Notes under the pieces: model-generated
Told to the model about the DNA's origin: nothing
The model's database searches: none
What the model saw: the letters and a program-made list of their open reading frames with translations, nothing else
Shown: piece after piece, positions 27,236 to 36,963 of the stretch
How the letters are laid out: every line of letters starts with the position of its first letter
Numbering within the stretch: the first letter of the stretch is position 1
Source: Fen-1364 sp049515135
GTDB taxonomy: Bacteria > Spirochaetota > Spirochaetia > SZUA-6 > Fen-1364
DNA: 64,000 nt
NCBI GenBank assembly: GCA_049515135.1
Contig: JBEKUJ010000016.1
Span: forward strand, 33,417-97,416
Direction: 5' to 3'
Position numbers and translations under genes: made by a program

Positions 27236-28412
27236 CCCGGGGCCGGGCCAGCGGATCGTCCTGAAGCCGGGCCGGGAGTCGCCTGCACGCAAAAGGCACC
27301 ACCCCTGGATCTACAGTCAGGCCGTTTCCGAGGCAACAGGAGATCCTTCAGGACAGACGCTGCTTCCCGTCGTTGCATCGGATGGCAGCCCGATCGGCTG
27401 GGGATTCTACTCGCCGGCAAGCCTCATCGCTGTTCGCATGGTGAGCTTCACTGCCCAGAGTCCATCGGAGAACTGGATCGAGCAGAGGATTGTCGCCGCG
27501 CATCAGCTGCGCGGGGCGTTCCATCTGGACACCGATGCATTCAGGATTGCGAATGCAGAGGGAGACTTCCTGCCCGGGCTCATCCTGGACATGTACGGGG
27601 ATACGGTCGTAATGACCGCCCACGCGCTGGGAATGGAAGCGCAGGCGGACCGCATCGCAACCTGCCTGATGGAGATTCTTCCCGGCGCGCGGATCTATTA
27701 CAAGAGGGACGAGCACTACGCCCGGGTGGAAGGCCTTGCCCGATCATCCGGATACCTGACTGGAACCGGAGACGGCAGATGCGTCATCCGGGAAGGAGCT
27801 GTGCGGCTCATCGTGGATTACCAGGCAGGACAGAAGACCGGCTACTACCTGGATCAGCGGGAAAACAGGCGTCTGATAGCCCGGTCCAGCTCAGGCAGGA
27901 ACGTTCTCAACCTTTTCTCATACACAGGAGCGGTGGCTTTGACGGCTGCGGCAGCAGGCGCAGCTCGCGTGGTTTCCGTGGAAAGCTCGCGGCGCGCCAT
28001 TGAGATTGCGCAGGAGAGCGCTCGCCTGAACCCTCTGGGCCAGTGTTCCCTGGACTGGGTACAGGCCGACGTGTTTTCTTTCCTGGAAAGCGCCGGCAGC
28101 CACGACGTGGTTGTCGCCGACCCTCCACCTTTTGCCAGGAGACGGGCCGAGCTGCCCGGGGCGCTCCAGGGGTACCTTTCCCTTTTCCAGCAATGTCTGC
28201 GGATTCTTGCTCCGGGAGGACTGGCATTTCTGTTCTCCTGCTCGGGTGCAGTCGACAGGCCGACGTTCCATGACGTGGTCGTGGAGGCTGCCCGCAGGGT
28301 TGGAAGAAGAGTCAGGCTGCTCAAGGAGCTGCATGCGGACCTGGATCACCCGGTGGCGGCAACGCACGCGGAAGGGGAGTATCTGAAGGGATGGATGGTG
28401 CATGCGGAATAA
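27222..28412 (+). CDS. Class I rRNA (cytosine) methyltransferase, RlmI-like
   Basis: This is a SAM-dependent RNA methyltransferase with an N-terminal PUA domain (ARKRHHPWIYSQAV at the start). The catalytic core holds GYYLDQRENR, NLFSYTGAVALTAAAAGA (SAM binding) and VVADPPPFARR (the DPPxF active-site motif). It probably makes 5-methylcytosine in 23S rRNA like RlmI, but the target base cannot be read from sequence. I chose TTG 27222, which overlaps the previous stop and has GAGAAG upstream. The frame is open to 27156, but those residues read as the shadow of the preceding gene. Confidence 0.85.
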   Translation: MSSSDPGPGQRIVLKPGRESPARKRHHPWIYSQAVSEATGDPSGQTLLPVVASDGSPIGWGFYSPASLIAVRMVSFTAQSPSENWIEQRIVAAHQLRGAFHLDTDAFRIANAEGDFLPGLILDMYGDTVVMTAHALGMEAQADRIATCLMEILPGARIYYKRDEHYARVEGLARSSGYLTGTGDGRCVIREGAVRLIVDYQAGQKTGYYLDQRENRRLIARSSSGRNVLNLFSYTGAVALTAAAAGAARVVSVESSRRAIEIAQESARLNPLGQCSLDWVQADVFSFLESAGSHDVVVADPPPFARRRAELPGALQGYLSLFQQCLRILAPGGLAFLFSCSGAVDRPTFHDVVVEAARRVGRRVRLLKELHADLDHPVAATHAEGEYLKGWMVHAE

Positions 28413-28851
28413 GATGAGACCCGCGATCCTGCTCATTCTGATTCCGTGCTGCGTTCTTGCTCTCAGCGGCTGCAACCACAGCCTTGATACGGTGGTCCTC
28501 AGCATCGCAGGCCGCCAGGTCACGGTCGAAGTTGCGCGAACCGACACCGAGAGGGAGAAGGGGCTCATGGGCCGCACACGCCTGGGTCTGACAGACGGGA
28601 TGCTGTTTGTTTTCGACCGGGACGAGCACCTGGAGTTCTGGATGAAGAACACGCCGCTGCCGTTGTCAATCGCCTTTCTCAGCGCGGAAGGGAAAATACT
28701 TGAGATCAAGGACATGGAGCCTTTCGATCTGCGGACGGTGCGGTCACGGTTCTCTGCCAGGTACGCCCTGGAAATGAACAAAGGGGCATTTCAAGAGCTG
28801 GGAATAAATGAAGGCAATATGGTGACCTTTCCGGAGGGTTTTTCCCGCTGA
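28402..28851 (+). CDS. DUF192 lipoprotein
   Basis: This 149-residue protein has a lipoprotein signal (LALSGC, Cys about 22), followed by a full DUF192 domain (GLMGRTRLGLTDGMLFVF, HLEFWMKNTPLPLSIAFL, ALEMNKGAFQELGI). DUF192 proteins are small exported or periplasmic proteins without a settled function. The start overlaps the methyltransferase stop by 11 bases. Confidence 0.85.
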   Translation: MRNKMRPAILLILIPCCVLALSGCNHSLDTVVLSIAGRQVTVEVARTDTEREKGLMGRTRLGLTDGMLFVFDRDEHLEFWMKNTPLPLSIAFLSAEGKILEIKDMEPFDLRTVRSRFSARYALEMNKGAFQELGINEGNMVTFPEGFSR

Positions 28852-28886
28852 TTCGGTCCGCCCACGAGCTGCAGCCCCTGGAGACC

Positions 28887-29138
28887 CTATTCCTTGTCGT
28901 CCTCTGAAAGCTCGGGGAAGAGCTCCAGGCCGGGCTCTTCCTGGTCCGTGGCCGGTTCACTGGTCAGGATCTCCACCTTCCTTTCCACTCTTGTGAGGTC
29001 CTTCTCCAGGGACCGCGCGAGCTTCATGCCTTCCTCGAAGAGCGCCACCGCCTCCTCCAGAGGGATTTTTCCCTCCCGCAGTTTTTCTGCAAGCTTTTCC
29101 AGTCTCGACAGCCGGTCCTCAAAGCTTTTCGTCGGCAT
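28887..29138 (-). CDS. xseB: Exodeoxyribonuclease VII small subunit
   Basis: The 83-residue protein has the XseB signature SFEDRLSRLEKLAEKLREG followed by IPLEEAVALFEEGMKLA. It associates with XseA to degrade single-stranded DNA. Its start overlaps the xseA stop by 20 bases on the same strand, so the pair is translationally coupled. Confidence 0.93.
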   Translation of the reverse strand: MPTKSFEDRLSRLEKLAEKLREGKIPLEEAVALFEEGMKLARSLEKDLTRVERKVEILTSEPATDQEEPGLELFPELSEDDKE

Positions 29139-30351
29139 GCGTCTCCTCCACGGTTGCGCGCATTCCTCCCCGCGCCAGTCTGATGTCCAGCCCGTCCCCT
29201 GAGCTCACACCCTGGGCCGACAGGAGAACTTTCCCGGTTTTTTCATGGCTGACCACAGCGTAGCCCCGCTGGAGGACCTCGAGGGGCGAATAGGATGCCA
29301 GCTCCCGGGCGGCCAGCTGGTATCTGTGCCGGATCTCCGCAAGCTTCCCCTGGAAGCCCAGGCCGATCCCTTCCCGCGCATCGTCAAGACGCTGCAGGCA
29401 TGGCTGAAGAAAAAGGCGGACATTGCGTTCCAGGTTCTCCGGCGCAAATTGGGCCAGGAGAAGCCGGATCCTTTCCAGGCGCTGATGAATGGACCCCTCT
29501 ATCATAGACACGAGCCCGGCCACCTGGGCCAGCAGCTCCGCGCTCGATGCTGCCACCATCTCCGCAGCAGCCGAGGGGGTTGGGGCGCGCACGTCCGCTG
29601 CCAGGTCAGAAAGAGTGACATCCGTTTCATGCCCGACTGCGGAGATCACCGGCACGGGCGACGCCGCTATTGCCCGAACGACAATTTCCGAAGAAAAGGG
29701 CAGGAGATCTTCCAGGGAGCCGCCGCCACGGCCCACGATAATGACCTCTCCGAGCTTCAACCGGGCCGCAACCTCGATTGCGTGGGCAATTCTTTCATCC
29801 GCTCCTTCTCCCTGGACAGGCGTGGGAAGCACAACCACGTCCATTCCAGCGTTTCGCCTGCGCAGCACCCGGAGGATGTCCCTGACTGCCGCGCCGGTGG
29901 GCGAGGTCACCACCGCGATGCGGGAGGGAAACATGGGAAGAGGCCTCTTGCGCGAGGCCTCGAACAGACCTTCGGCGGCCAGGGCGCGCTTCCTCTCCTC
30001 CAGCAATGCCAGGATGTCTCCCTGCCCGGCCCGAGCGAGAGTTTCGCAGATGAGCTGGTAGCTTCCCCGCCGCGGATAGACGGAGACGCCGCCGGAAGCC
30101 GTGACGAGCATTCCGTCCTCCGGATTGAACCTCACCCCGTCAAGCCTGCCCCGGAACATGACCACCGAAAGGACGGCGTTCATGTCCTTCAGGCTGAAGT
30201 ACCAATGGCCGCTGGCTGACGGGCGGAAGTTGGAGATCTCCCCTTGAACCGTCACCCACGGAAAGCCGTCCTCAAGCGTGCCTTTGATGAGCTCCGTGAT
30301 TTCCGTGACAGTATAGTGCGCGCCCGCAGAACGCGTGCCCGCGTTTGGCAT
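29119..30351 (-). CDS. xseA: Exodeoxyribonuclease VII large subunit
   Basis: The 410-residue catalytic subunit starts with an OB fold (WVTVQGEISNFRPSASGHWY). The nuclease core has VVTSPTGAAVRDIL, IIVGRGGGSLEDLL and SAVGHETDVTLSDLAADVR. A coiled-coil region and the C-terminal RGYAVVSHEKTGKVL complete it. The enzyme removes single-stranded DNA processively into oligonucleotides. It is the first gene of the xseA-xseB pair, divergent from the spiro-SPASM operon with a 62-base gap. Confidence 0.95.
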   Translation of the reverse strand: MPNAGTRSAGAHYTVTEITELIKGTLEDGFPWVTVQGEISNFRPSASGHWYFSLKDMNAVLSVVMFRGRLDGVRFNPEDGMLVTASGGVSVYPRRGSYQLICETLARAGQGDILALLEERKRALAAEGLFEASRKRPLPMFPSRIAVVTSPTGAAVRDILRVLRRRNAGMDVVVLPTPVQGEGADERIAHAIEVAARLKLGEVIIVGRGGGSLEDLLPFSSEIVVRAIAASPVPVISAVGHETDVTLSDLAADVRAPTPSAAAEMVAASSAELLAQVAGLVSMIEGSIHQRLERIRLLLAQFAPENLERNVRLFLQPCLQRLDDAREGIGLGFQGKLAEIRHRYQLAARELASYSPLEVLQRGYAVVSHEKTGKVLLSAQGVSSGDGLDIRLARGGMRATVEETHADEKL

Positions 30352-30413
30352 AGCCAGCAGCCTACACCTTTCTTGAACTTCCCGGCAATCTGTCGATACT
30401 ATCAGCGAGGGTC

Positions 30414-31916
30414 ATGAAGAATATTGCCGTCATCAACGCCACTGACCTGCGCCCTCCCGCCGGGCGGCCCATCCTTGACGGGGCGTCTTCCTTCCAGAGA
30501 GCCATGAGGTTCGCGCTTGGGTTGCCGGGCGTGGACGCGCTTCTGATTCTGGCCTCATCTTCCAGGGTCCTCCCTCATGAAACGCCCCCGAACAGCCGCG
30601 TGATTGAGCGTCCTTCATGGAGCGTGGCCGATCTCATTGCAGAGATGGAAAAAGCGGGCCAGGGATTCGAGGACATCTTCTACTTCTTTGCGGACTGTCC
30701 TTTCCTGGACCCGGTCATCGCCTCCCGTATGCACGCCAGCCACCGAAGATACTGGGCGGACTACACCTTTTCTGACGGCTTCCCCCTGGGCCTGACGCCG
30801 GAGATACTGACTCAGCAGACGGTGAGCCGTCTGCGCGGCATGTCAACGGCTGACAGCGGTGCTCCTGACAGGGAGACCCTGTTCGCCGTGATCCGCAAGG
30901 ACATCAATTCATTCGATATAGAAACCGAGCTGGCGCCCGCGGACCTGCGCCTCCTGCGCGTGTCCCTTTCTGCCGACACCGAGCGCAATTTCCTTCTCTT
31001 GAAACGGATTGTCGAAAAAGGCGGGCATGACACCGAGTCGATATGCCGGGTCCTGCAGGAGGAGCCGAAGATACTCCGCACGCTCCCTGCCTTCTTCCCC
31101 GTTCAGATCGTTGAGGGGTGCCCTCACGCCTGCTCCTACTGCCCGTATCCCGTGTTCGCTGGAGATGTCACCAGAAAGACCGGTGTCATGGATTCCGGGC
31201 AGTTCAGCTCCCTTGCCCAAAAGATAGCGGCCCTCTGCGGGGATGCCGTGATCGACATTTCTCTCTGGGGTGAGCCGGCCTTCCATCCCGAAATATTCGA
31301 GATCATGGGGTCCGTGCTGCGAACTCCCGGTCTTTCCCTGGTGATAGAGACGTCCGGCGTGGGTTGGGACCATGGGCTTTTCTCCAGGGTGAAGGGCTCC
31401 TTTGCCACCCAGCCCACATGGATTGTGTCGCTGGACGCCTCCACGGAGCAGATGTATCAACGGCTCCGGGGCGCAGGCTACTCGGAGGCAGTAAGGACGG
31501 CAGAGACCCTGCTTTCAACCTTTCCGGGCCGGACCTGGGTCCAGGCGGTGCGCATGAAGGAGAATGAGGAAGACCTGGAGACCTTCTACAAGTTCTGGAA
31601 AACGAAGACAGAGAACATCATCATCCAGAAATACGATTCCTTCAGCTCTTTCCTGCCGGACCGCAAGGTTGCAGATCTTTCCCCGGTGCGGCGCTTCCCC
31701 TGCTGGCACCTGAAGCGTGACATGGCAATTCTCATCGACGGGACTGTGCCTCTCTGCAGGGAGGATGTCCGCGTGGAGCACAAGCTGGGCAATGCTTTCA
31801 CGGAGGACCTCGGCGCGATCTGGGATCGCGGGGAACAGGCGTATCGGCAGCACATCACGCAGAGCTACCCGCGCATCTGTGCAGGCTGCGATGAGTACTA
31901 CACGTACAACTATTGA
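30414..31916 (+). CDS. Spiro-SPASM protein: SpsF-like nucleotidyltransferase plus radical SAM/SPASM
   Basis: The 500-residue protein matches the spirochaete-specific spiro-SPASM architecture. Residues about 1-210 form a nucleotidyltransferase-like domain (ILDGASSFQRAMRFAL, FYFFADCPFLDP). The radical SAM core carries C236, C240 and C243 in CPHACSYC. The C-terminal SPASM region has Cys in FPCWHLKR, TVPLCRED and ICAGCDEYY for an auxiliary cluster. The context of sugar-activation genes implies it modifies a sugar or peptide for surface or flagellar decoration; the substrate is unknown. It is the first gene of a densely packed operon. Confidence 0.88.
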   Translation: MKNIAVINATDLRPPAGRPILDGASSFQRAMRFALGLPGVDALLILASSSRVLPHETPPNSRVIERPSWSVADLIAEMEKAGQGFEDIFYFFADCPFLDPVIASRMHASHRRYWADYTFSDGFPLGLTPEILTQQTVSRLRGMSTADSGAPDRETLFAVIRKDINSFDIETELAPADLRLLRVSLSADTERNFLLLKRIVEKGGHDTESICRVLQEEPKILRTLPAFFPVQIVEGCPHACSYCPYPVFAGDVTRKTGVMDSGQFSSLAQKIAALCGDAVIDISLWGEPAFHPEIFEIMGSVLRTPGLSLVIETSGVGWDHGLFSRVKGSFATQPTWIVSLDASTEQMYQRLRGAGYSEAVRTAETLLSTFPGRTWVQAVRMKENEEDLETFYKFWKTKTENIIIQKYDSFSSFLPDRKVADLSPVRRFPCWHLKRDMAILIDGTVPLCREDVRVEHKLGNAFTEDLGAIWDRGEQAYRQHITQSYPRICAGCDEYYTYNY

Positions 31917-32871
31917 GGGCGGCAATGCCCCGGGCGCGGCTCCCAGCCGCGTGCCATACACGGTCATCGGCGGCCCCAGATGGGACAGGATCAGGAAATA
32001 CCCCTACGGCATGACTCTCCTCGTCCTGAGCAGGGGAGACCGGCTCTTCCGCGCGAACCTTCTTTCCGACCTTCTCTCCCGCCGGATCGGGGAGGTCGTG
32101 TGGGTGGAAGGGCACGAGCCTTCCGCGGATGTGGAGACCCTGGCCAGGGAACACCCGGACGTCAGGTTTCTGCTCGTCAAGGAGCCGACCACTGAAGGGG
32201 AGCGCATCAATATCGGCATTGCGGAAGCCCGGTCCCCGTTCGTCATGTGTTTCTGGAGCGACATGCGCCTGGCCAGAGTCGCCGGGGGTGTGCCGGAATC
32301 CATGGAGAAATCCGGATCCATATGCGTGGTGCCCCTTTCGCGCAATGCCAGGCTCCAGCCCATCCCTTCCTGGCAGTCTCCGGTGTGGAAACGGCGGAGG
32401 CTTTCCGTCGCCTTCCGGATCCCCCGGCGCGAAGGAGAGCTCACCCTGTTTCCTTTTGACTACTGCGGCTTGTACAGCACCGAAAGGTTTCTGCGCACCG
32501 GAGGGTTCGATCCCTCGATTTCCAACCCCTATTGGCAGAAGCTCGATTTCGGTTTCCGGTGCTTTCTCTGGGGAGAGCGGATCACCGGTTCCACCGAGGT
32601 CACCGTCACGTACACCGCCGCTCCCCCGACGGATGATTCGACGCCCGACCAGGGGTACAAGCTGTTTTTTCTGAAGAACTTGGCGGTCCGCATGAGACGG
32701 GAAATGGGCGTCCTGCCCGTCCGGTGCGTGGTGGACTACCTGATTCATTCGGACGCCAGCCCTCTGTATTCGCTGCGGGAGTTCGGCGCCGTGCGTGACT
32801 GGGTCAGGACTCACAGGTTTCGATTTCGCAGGGATCCGCGCGACCTCATCCAGAGATGGGAGGGCGTCTGA
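31891..32871 (+). CDS. Glycosyltransferase-2-like protein
   Basis: From ATG 31891 the product has 326 residues and overlaps the spiro-SPASM stop by 26 bases. The N-terminal half is GT-A like: LLVLSRGDRLFRANLLSDLL, VVWVEGHEPS, then NIGIAEARSPFVMCFWSDMR, where a D-x-x in WSDMR sits at the place of the metal-binding motif. It lacks a canonical DxD. The frame is open to 31717, but that stretch is a shadow of the upstream gene. It probably transfers the sugar made by its neighbours. Confidence 0.65.
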   Translation: MSTTRTTIEGGNAPGAAPSRVPYTVIGGPRWDRIRKYPYGMTLLVLSRGDRLFRANLLSDLLSRRIGEVVWVEGHEPSADVETLAREHPDVRFLLVKEPTTEGERINIGIAEARSPFVMCFWSDMRLARVAGGVPESMEKSGSICVVPLSRNARLQPIPSWQSPVWKRRRLSVAFRIPRREGELTLFPFDYCGLYSTERFLRTGGFDPSISNPYWQKLDFGFRCFLWGERITGSTEVTVTYTAAPPTDDSTPDQGYKLFFLKNLAVRMRREMGVLPVRCVVDYLIHSDASPLYSLREFGAVRDWVRTHRFRFRRDPRDLIQRWEGV

Positions 32872-33563
32872 TGAGCCTTGGGGTCTTCATCCAGGTCAGA
32901 CTCGGCTCCACGCGCCTGCCCGCAAAGGCCCTGCTGCCCCTGCCCGGCGGCCTCATCATCCAGCACGTGATGCGCAGCATGTCGCGGGTGCCCGCGGAGG
33001 TCAGGGCTCTCGTGACCGAGGCGGGGAGCTCCCAGGCCCTTGCTCCTCTTGCCAGGGAGGAGGGATTCCTGCTTTTTGTCGGTCCACGCGACGACGTCCT
33101 TGCGCGCTACTGCATGGCCGTCAGGGAATATGGAGTGGACCAGGTGGTCCGCGCCACGGGCGACAACCCTCTCACCTCCGCCATGCTTGCCAGAAGCATC
33201 CTGGACCGGCATTTAAAGAACGGGTCGGACCTCAGTCACTATCTGGGCATTCCGCTGGGAAGCGGGGTGGAAGTCGTCCGATCGGAATCGCTCTTGGCGG
33301 CAGAGAGTGAAGCGACTGACCCCATGGAAAGAGAGCATGTCACGCCGTTCCTCTACCGGCACCCCGAGCGGTTTCGAATCGAGGAGCCGCAAGGGCCTCC
33401 CGGCTTCCGGCTTCCCGAAGCCAGGGTGACGGTGGACACGGCGGACGACTACGCGCAGGTGAGACGGATCTTCGACGAGCTGTACGCGGGAGGGCCAATC
33501 GAGGCTGACCAGCTGGTCTCCTGGTTCCAGTCCGCAGCGCACGCCGGCCAGGAGAGGGCATGA
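32871..33563 (+). CDS. SpsF-like cytidylyltransferase
   Basis: The 230-residue protein belongs to the SpsF/acylneuraminate cytidylyltransferase family, which activates acidic sugars as CMP derivatives. It starts MSLGVFIQVRLGSTRLPAKA, containing the R-x-x-S-x-R-L-P-x-K substrate-binding motif. Further landmarks are DDVLARYCMAVREYGVDQ, VVRATGDNP and VTVDTADDYAQV. The start codon overlaps the previous stop (TGATG). With SpsG-like and ATP-grasp enzymes it suggests synthesis of a nonulosonate-like or other activated sugar. Confidence 0.88.
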   Translation: MSLGVFIQVRLGSTRLPAKALLPLPGGLIIQHVMRSMSRVPAEVRALVTEAGSSQALAPLAREEGFLLFVGPRDDVLARYCMAVREYGVDQVVRATGDNPLTSAMLARSILDRHLKNGSDLSHYLGIPLGSGVEVVRSESLLAAESEATDPMEREHVTPFLYRHPERFRIEEPQGPPGFRLPEARVTVDTADDYAQVRRIFDELYAGGPIEADQLVSWFQSAAHAGQERA

Positions 33564-35368
33564 GCGCGCCCAGGACATACCTTTTCGTGCCGGCCGGCGG
33601 CGCCGGTGAGGGTCTGGGTCATCTGACCCGGTGCCGGCGGCTGGCAGAGCAGCTAGCGAGCGACGGACCGCGGCGTGGGCCCCGGCCGCGCATCACGTTC
33701 CTGGCGTCCCATATGGATCGGGCCGCCCGCAGTCTTCTGCGAAGCACCTCGGGGAACCGGAGGGCAAAAGCGAAGCCAAACGTCCTGCTCCGACTCAATC
33801 CCCGCAGGCAGTGGGACCTCATCGTGCTGGACAACCGTGCCACATCGGCAGAGGAGCTTCGGGCTCTCCTGGCGTGCGGCCCCGTGGTCTGCCTTGATGA
33901 GGGCGGCGAGGCACGAGGGTCAGCCTCGTTCCTCATTGATGCAATCCCACGGCTTCCCGGTGGGGAAGCGCCCAATCTTTCATCTCTTTCCTTCCTCGAG
34001 CTTCCCGCGCGCTCCCGCCGAAAAGTGCAATGGCCCCCGCGAAAGGCGCTCATGAGCTTCGGCGGAGAAGACAGAGAGAATCTCAGCGGTCGACTTCTTG
34101 ACGCCCTTCTGGCACATGGTCTTTTCTCACCCTCTCAGATAACGCTTGTGGAGGGCCCTCTGTTCGTCCGGCATGAGTGGCCTCGGGGGATCACGGTGGT
34201 CAGAAATGCCGCCGGACTTTCCCGCATACTGTCCTCCCATGATGTGGTGTTCACGCACTTCGGCATGACGGCCATCGAAGCCGTTGCCTGCGGGGTTCCT
34301 TCCATCCTTTTCAATCCCCGCCAATATCACGCGCGCCTGAGCAGGGCAAACGGATTCCCGGAGATCGGGATCCGCGTCCCCGATGTGTACGCGCTCAAAG
34401 CGCTGCTTGCCGACAAGCCTTCGATTCAGGCCCGCGTGGAGAGCTTGAACACAAGGATGAGCCGGAAGCGGACTTGGCTCCTCCCGACGGTGCTCGGGTC
34501 AATGCGCCCGCAGGGGAAACCGCAGTGCACGGTGTGCGGCCGTGACGGGAACCGGATCGTGGCGCGGTTCCCCGACCGCACATACCGCGCATGCGGCGGC
34601 TGCGGCGTCATGTACCTGGAAAGCTTTGCCACGGGAAGCATGAAATACGGCGCACGGTATTTCGGGCAGGAGTACAAGGCGCAGTACGGCCGCACGTACC
34701 TGCAGGATTTCGAGGCCATCAAGTCAACATCGCAGGAGCGGCTTCGCATCATTCAAGCTGTTGCTGACGGGCGCCTGCACGGAGCAATCGTCGACGTGGG
34801 CTGCGCTTTCGGGCCTTTCCTCTCCGCAGTCCGTGACGAGGGGCTTCCCTGCCTCGGGATCGACGTCTCGGAGGAAGCAGTCCAGTACGTCAGGAAAAGG
34901 CTTGGCGTCCCTGCCATTCGTTCTTCCTTCGAGGAATTGCAGAAGCGACACCTCCCGCGCAGCATATCCGCCATCACGCTCTGGTATGTGATCGAGCATT
35001 TTCTCGACGTCGGTCTCGTGCTGCGCAGAGCGTCGCAGATGCTTCCAACGGGCGGCGTTCTTGCCTTCTCGACGCCGAACGGACGCGGGATATCGGCGAG
35101 GAAGAACCTTCGCCAGTTCCTCGAGAACAGCCCCCCTGATCATTTCACGGTCTTCAGACCCTCCGGCCTGGACACGATCCTTGCCTCCCACGGCTTCCAG
35201 TTGCGGCACATCCGGATCACAGGGCATCACCCGGAGCGTTTCCCGGGATGTCTGGGAGATGCTGCGCTGGGAAGAAGGGGAGGCTCGCGGACGCTGGGCC
35301 TGGCCAGCCGGATCCTCAAGCTGGGCGACACTTTCGAGGCATACGCTGTCAAGGTGGATCAGGCATGA
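33560..35368 (+). CDS. SpsG/PseG-like protein fused to a zinc-ribbon SAM methyltransferase
   Basis: This 602-residue protein joins two enzymes. Residues about 1-310 resemble PseG/SpsG, the nucleotide-sugar hydrolase or GT28-like fold, with GEGLGHLTRCRRLAEQL at the N-terminus and VVFTHFGMTAIEAVACGVPS near 230. A zinc ribbon (C-T-V-C and C-G-G-C, about 323-350) leads into a class I methyltransferase with IVDVGCAFGPFLSAV (SAM site) and ITLWYVIEHFLD. It may free an activated sugar and methylate it. The fusion itself is unusual. Both junctions overlap their neighbours. Confidence 0.85.
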   Translation: MSAPRTYLFVPAGGAGEGLGHLTRCRRLAEQLASDGPRRGPRPRITFLASHMDRAARSLLRSTSGNRRAKAKPNVLLRLNPRRQWDLIVLDNRATSAEELRALLACGPVVCLDEGGEARGSASFLIDAIPRLPGGEAPNLSSLSFLELPARSRRKVQWPPRKALMSFGGEDRENLSGRLLDALLAHGLFSPSQITLVEGPLFVRHEWPRGITVVRNAAGLSRILSSHDVVFTHFGMTAIEAVACGVPSILFNPRQYHARLSRANGFPEIGIRVPDVYALKALLADKPSIQARVESLNTRMSRKRTWLLPTVLGSMRPQGKPQCTVCGRDGNRIVARFPDRTYRACGGCGVMYLESFATGSMKYGARYFGQEYKAQYGRTYLQDFEAIKSTSQERLRIIQAVADGRLHGAIVDVGCAFGPFLSAVRDEGLPCLGIDVSEEAVQYVRKRLGVPAIRSSFEELQKRHLPRSISAITLWYVIEHFLDVGLVLRRASQMLPTGGVLAFSTPNGRGISARKNLRQFLENSPPDHFTVFRPSGLDTILASHGFQLRHIRITGHHPERFPGCLGDAALGRRGGSRTLGLASRILKLGDTFEAYAVKVDQA

Positions 35369-36963
35369 CGACGATCATGATTCTCGGAGCCGGCATCATG
35401 CAGATTCCCGGGATCCGGCTGGCCAGGCGCAGCGGCTGGAATGTCATTGTAGCTGACGGGAACAAGGAGGCCCTGGGAAGGACGCTCGCGGACCATTTCG
35501 AGGTGGTGGACCTGAAGGACCGGGAAGGGCTCCTGGCCGTGGCCAAACGCTGCTGCGAGCTCTATGGTCTTGACGGCATTTTCACGGCAGGCACCGACTT
35601 CTCCTGCTCTGTGGCATGGGTGGCGGAGAAAATGGGGCTTCCGGGCATCCCTTTCGAGGCAGCGATGCGGGCCACGGACAAATGCCTGATGAGGGAGGCT
35701 TTCCAGAAGGCGGGCGTGCCCAGCCCCAGGTTCACATGCGTTTCGGCATCAACGGACCCGCTGTCGGTCCTTGGCGGGCTGGACTTTCCGCTCGTGGTGA
35801 AGCCGGTCGACAACATGGGGGCGAGAGGCGTCCGCAGAGTCGATTCCACGGAAGCCCTTGTCGAAGCATGCCGTTCGGCCATCCCCCTGTCGCGTTCCTC
35901 CCGGGCGATCGTGGAGGAGTTCATGGAGGGCCCGGAGCTGAGCCTTGACGCAGTCGTGTACCGTGGCAGGGTGACTGTCTGTGGAGTCGCGGACAGGCAC
36001 ATTTTCTTCCCGCCGAGCTTCGTGGAGATGGGCCACACCATGCCGACGTCTCTGCACCCTGCCACGGTTGCCCGGATAGAGAAAGTCTTCGAGGCCGGGA
36101 TCCGCGCTATTGGCATTGAGAACGGGGCGGCAAAGGGCGATATCAAGCTCGCCCCGGACGGCCCCATGGTCGGAGAGATCGCCGCCCGGCTCTCCGGAGG
36201 CTACATGTCAGGGTGGACCTTTCCTCTCTCCTCGGGCGTCGAGGTCACGCAGGCTGCGTTGAACATAGCGGTTGGTCTTCCACCGGGCGACCTCGCGCCA
36301 CGGCTCGCCAGGGTGGTTGCGGAAAGGGCTTTCATCTCGATCCCGGGGAAAGTGTCGGCGGTGGTCGGCGAATCAGAAGCGCGCCGGCTGCCGGGCGTCT
36401 CGGAGGTGTTCGTGCGTGTGGGCCCTCGGGACACCGTTGTGTTTCCAAAGAACAACGTTGAAAAGTGCGGAAACGTCATAACCGTTGCCGACAGCCGTGA
36501 GGCAGCGGTGCAGGCGGCCAGGTCGGCTCTCGGACGGATCAGTATCCGGCTGGAGCCCCTCCAGAAGGAGACGACTCGCTATCTGTTTCACAACCAGGGC
36601 AATGATGCATTCGAGATTACGGATCCGTCGGTCCGTGCGGCGCTCCTGGCGCTGCCGCCGTTCCGCGGAAGCCCCAAGAGCGTGGTGCCCGTACAATCCC
36701 TTCTGGTGGACGGAATCCCGGGCATGGAGGCGCTTTCTTGCAGGGACTGGCACGGCCTGACTCCGGTGGAAGCCGCGCGGGTTGCCCTGGAAGGAATCGG
36801 CTGCCTGGACAACGGCTCGAGTGAAACGGCCGGTTTTGTGCTTGGCGGTGTGTTCTGGCGCGCGCTCCTGCGGGGAAGCGCGCAGGGAGCCCGCTATCTC
36901 CTGGACAGCGTTCGCGAAGCCTCGCGGAGCGGTGTCTTGAACCAGTTTCTGGCGGGGTTATGA
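35365..36963 (+). CDS. ATP-grasp carboxylate-amine ligase-like protein
   Basis: From ATG 35365 (ATGA overlap with the previous stop) the product has 532 residues. The N-terminal Rossmann part is MTTIMILGAGIMQIPGIRLA, and the ATP-grasp core has FPLVVKPVDNMGARGVRRVD, IVEEFMEGPELSLDAVVY and DIKLAPDGPMVGEIAARLSG. The family attaches amino groups to carboxylates through an acyl-phosphate. The C-terminal about 130 residues are not recognisable. In this operon it may add an amino acid or similar acyl acceptor to the sugar. Confidence 0.85.
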   Translation: MTTIMILGAGIMQIPGIRLARRSGWNVIVADGNKEALGRTLADHFEVVDLKDREGLLAVAKRCCELYGLDGIFTAGTDFSCSVAWVAEKMGLPGIPFEAAMRATDKCLMREAFQKAGVPSPRFTCVSASTDPLSVLGGLDFPLVVKPVDNMGARGVRRVDSTEALVEACRSAIPLSRSSRAIVEEFMEGPELSLDAVVYRGRVTVCGVADRHIFFPPSFVEMGHTMPTSLHPATVARIEKVFEAGIRAIGIENGAAKGDIKLAPDGPMVGEIAARLSGGYMSGWTFPLSSGVEVTQAALNIAVGLPPGDLAPRLARVVAERAFISIPGKVSAVVGESEARRLPGVSEVFVRVGPRDTVVFPKNNVEKCGNVITVADSREAAVQAARSALGRISIRLEPLQKETTRYLFHNQGNDAFEITDPSVRAALLALPPFRGSPKSVVPVQSLLVDGIPGMEALSCRDWHGLTPVEAARVALEGIGCLDNGSSETAGFVLGGVFWRALLRGSAQGARYLLDSVREASRSGVLNQFLAGL

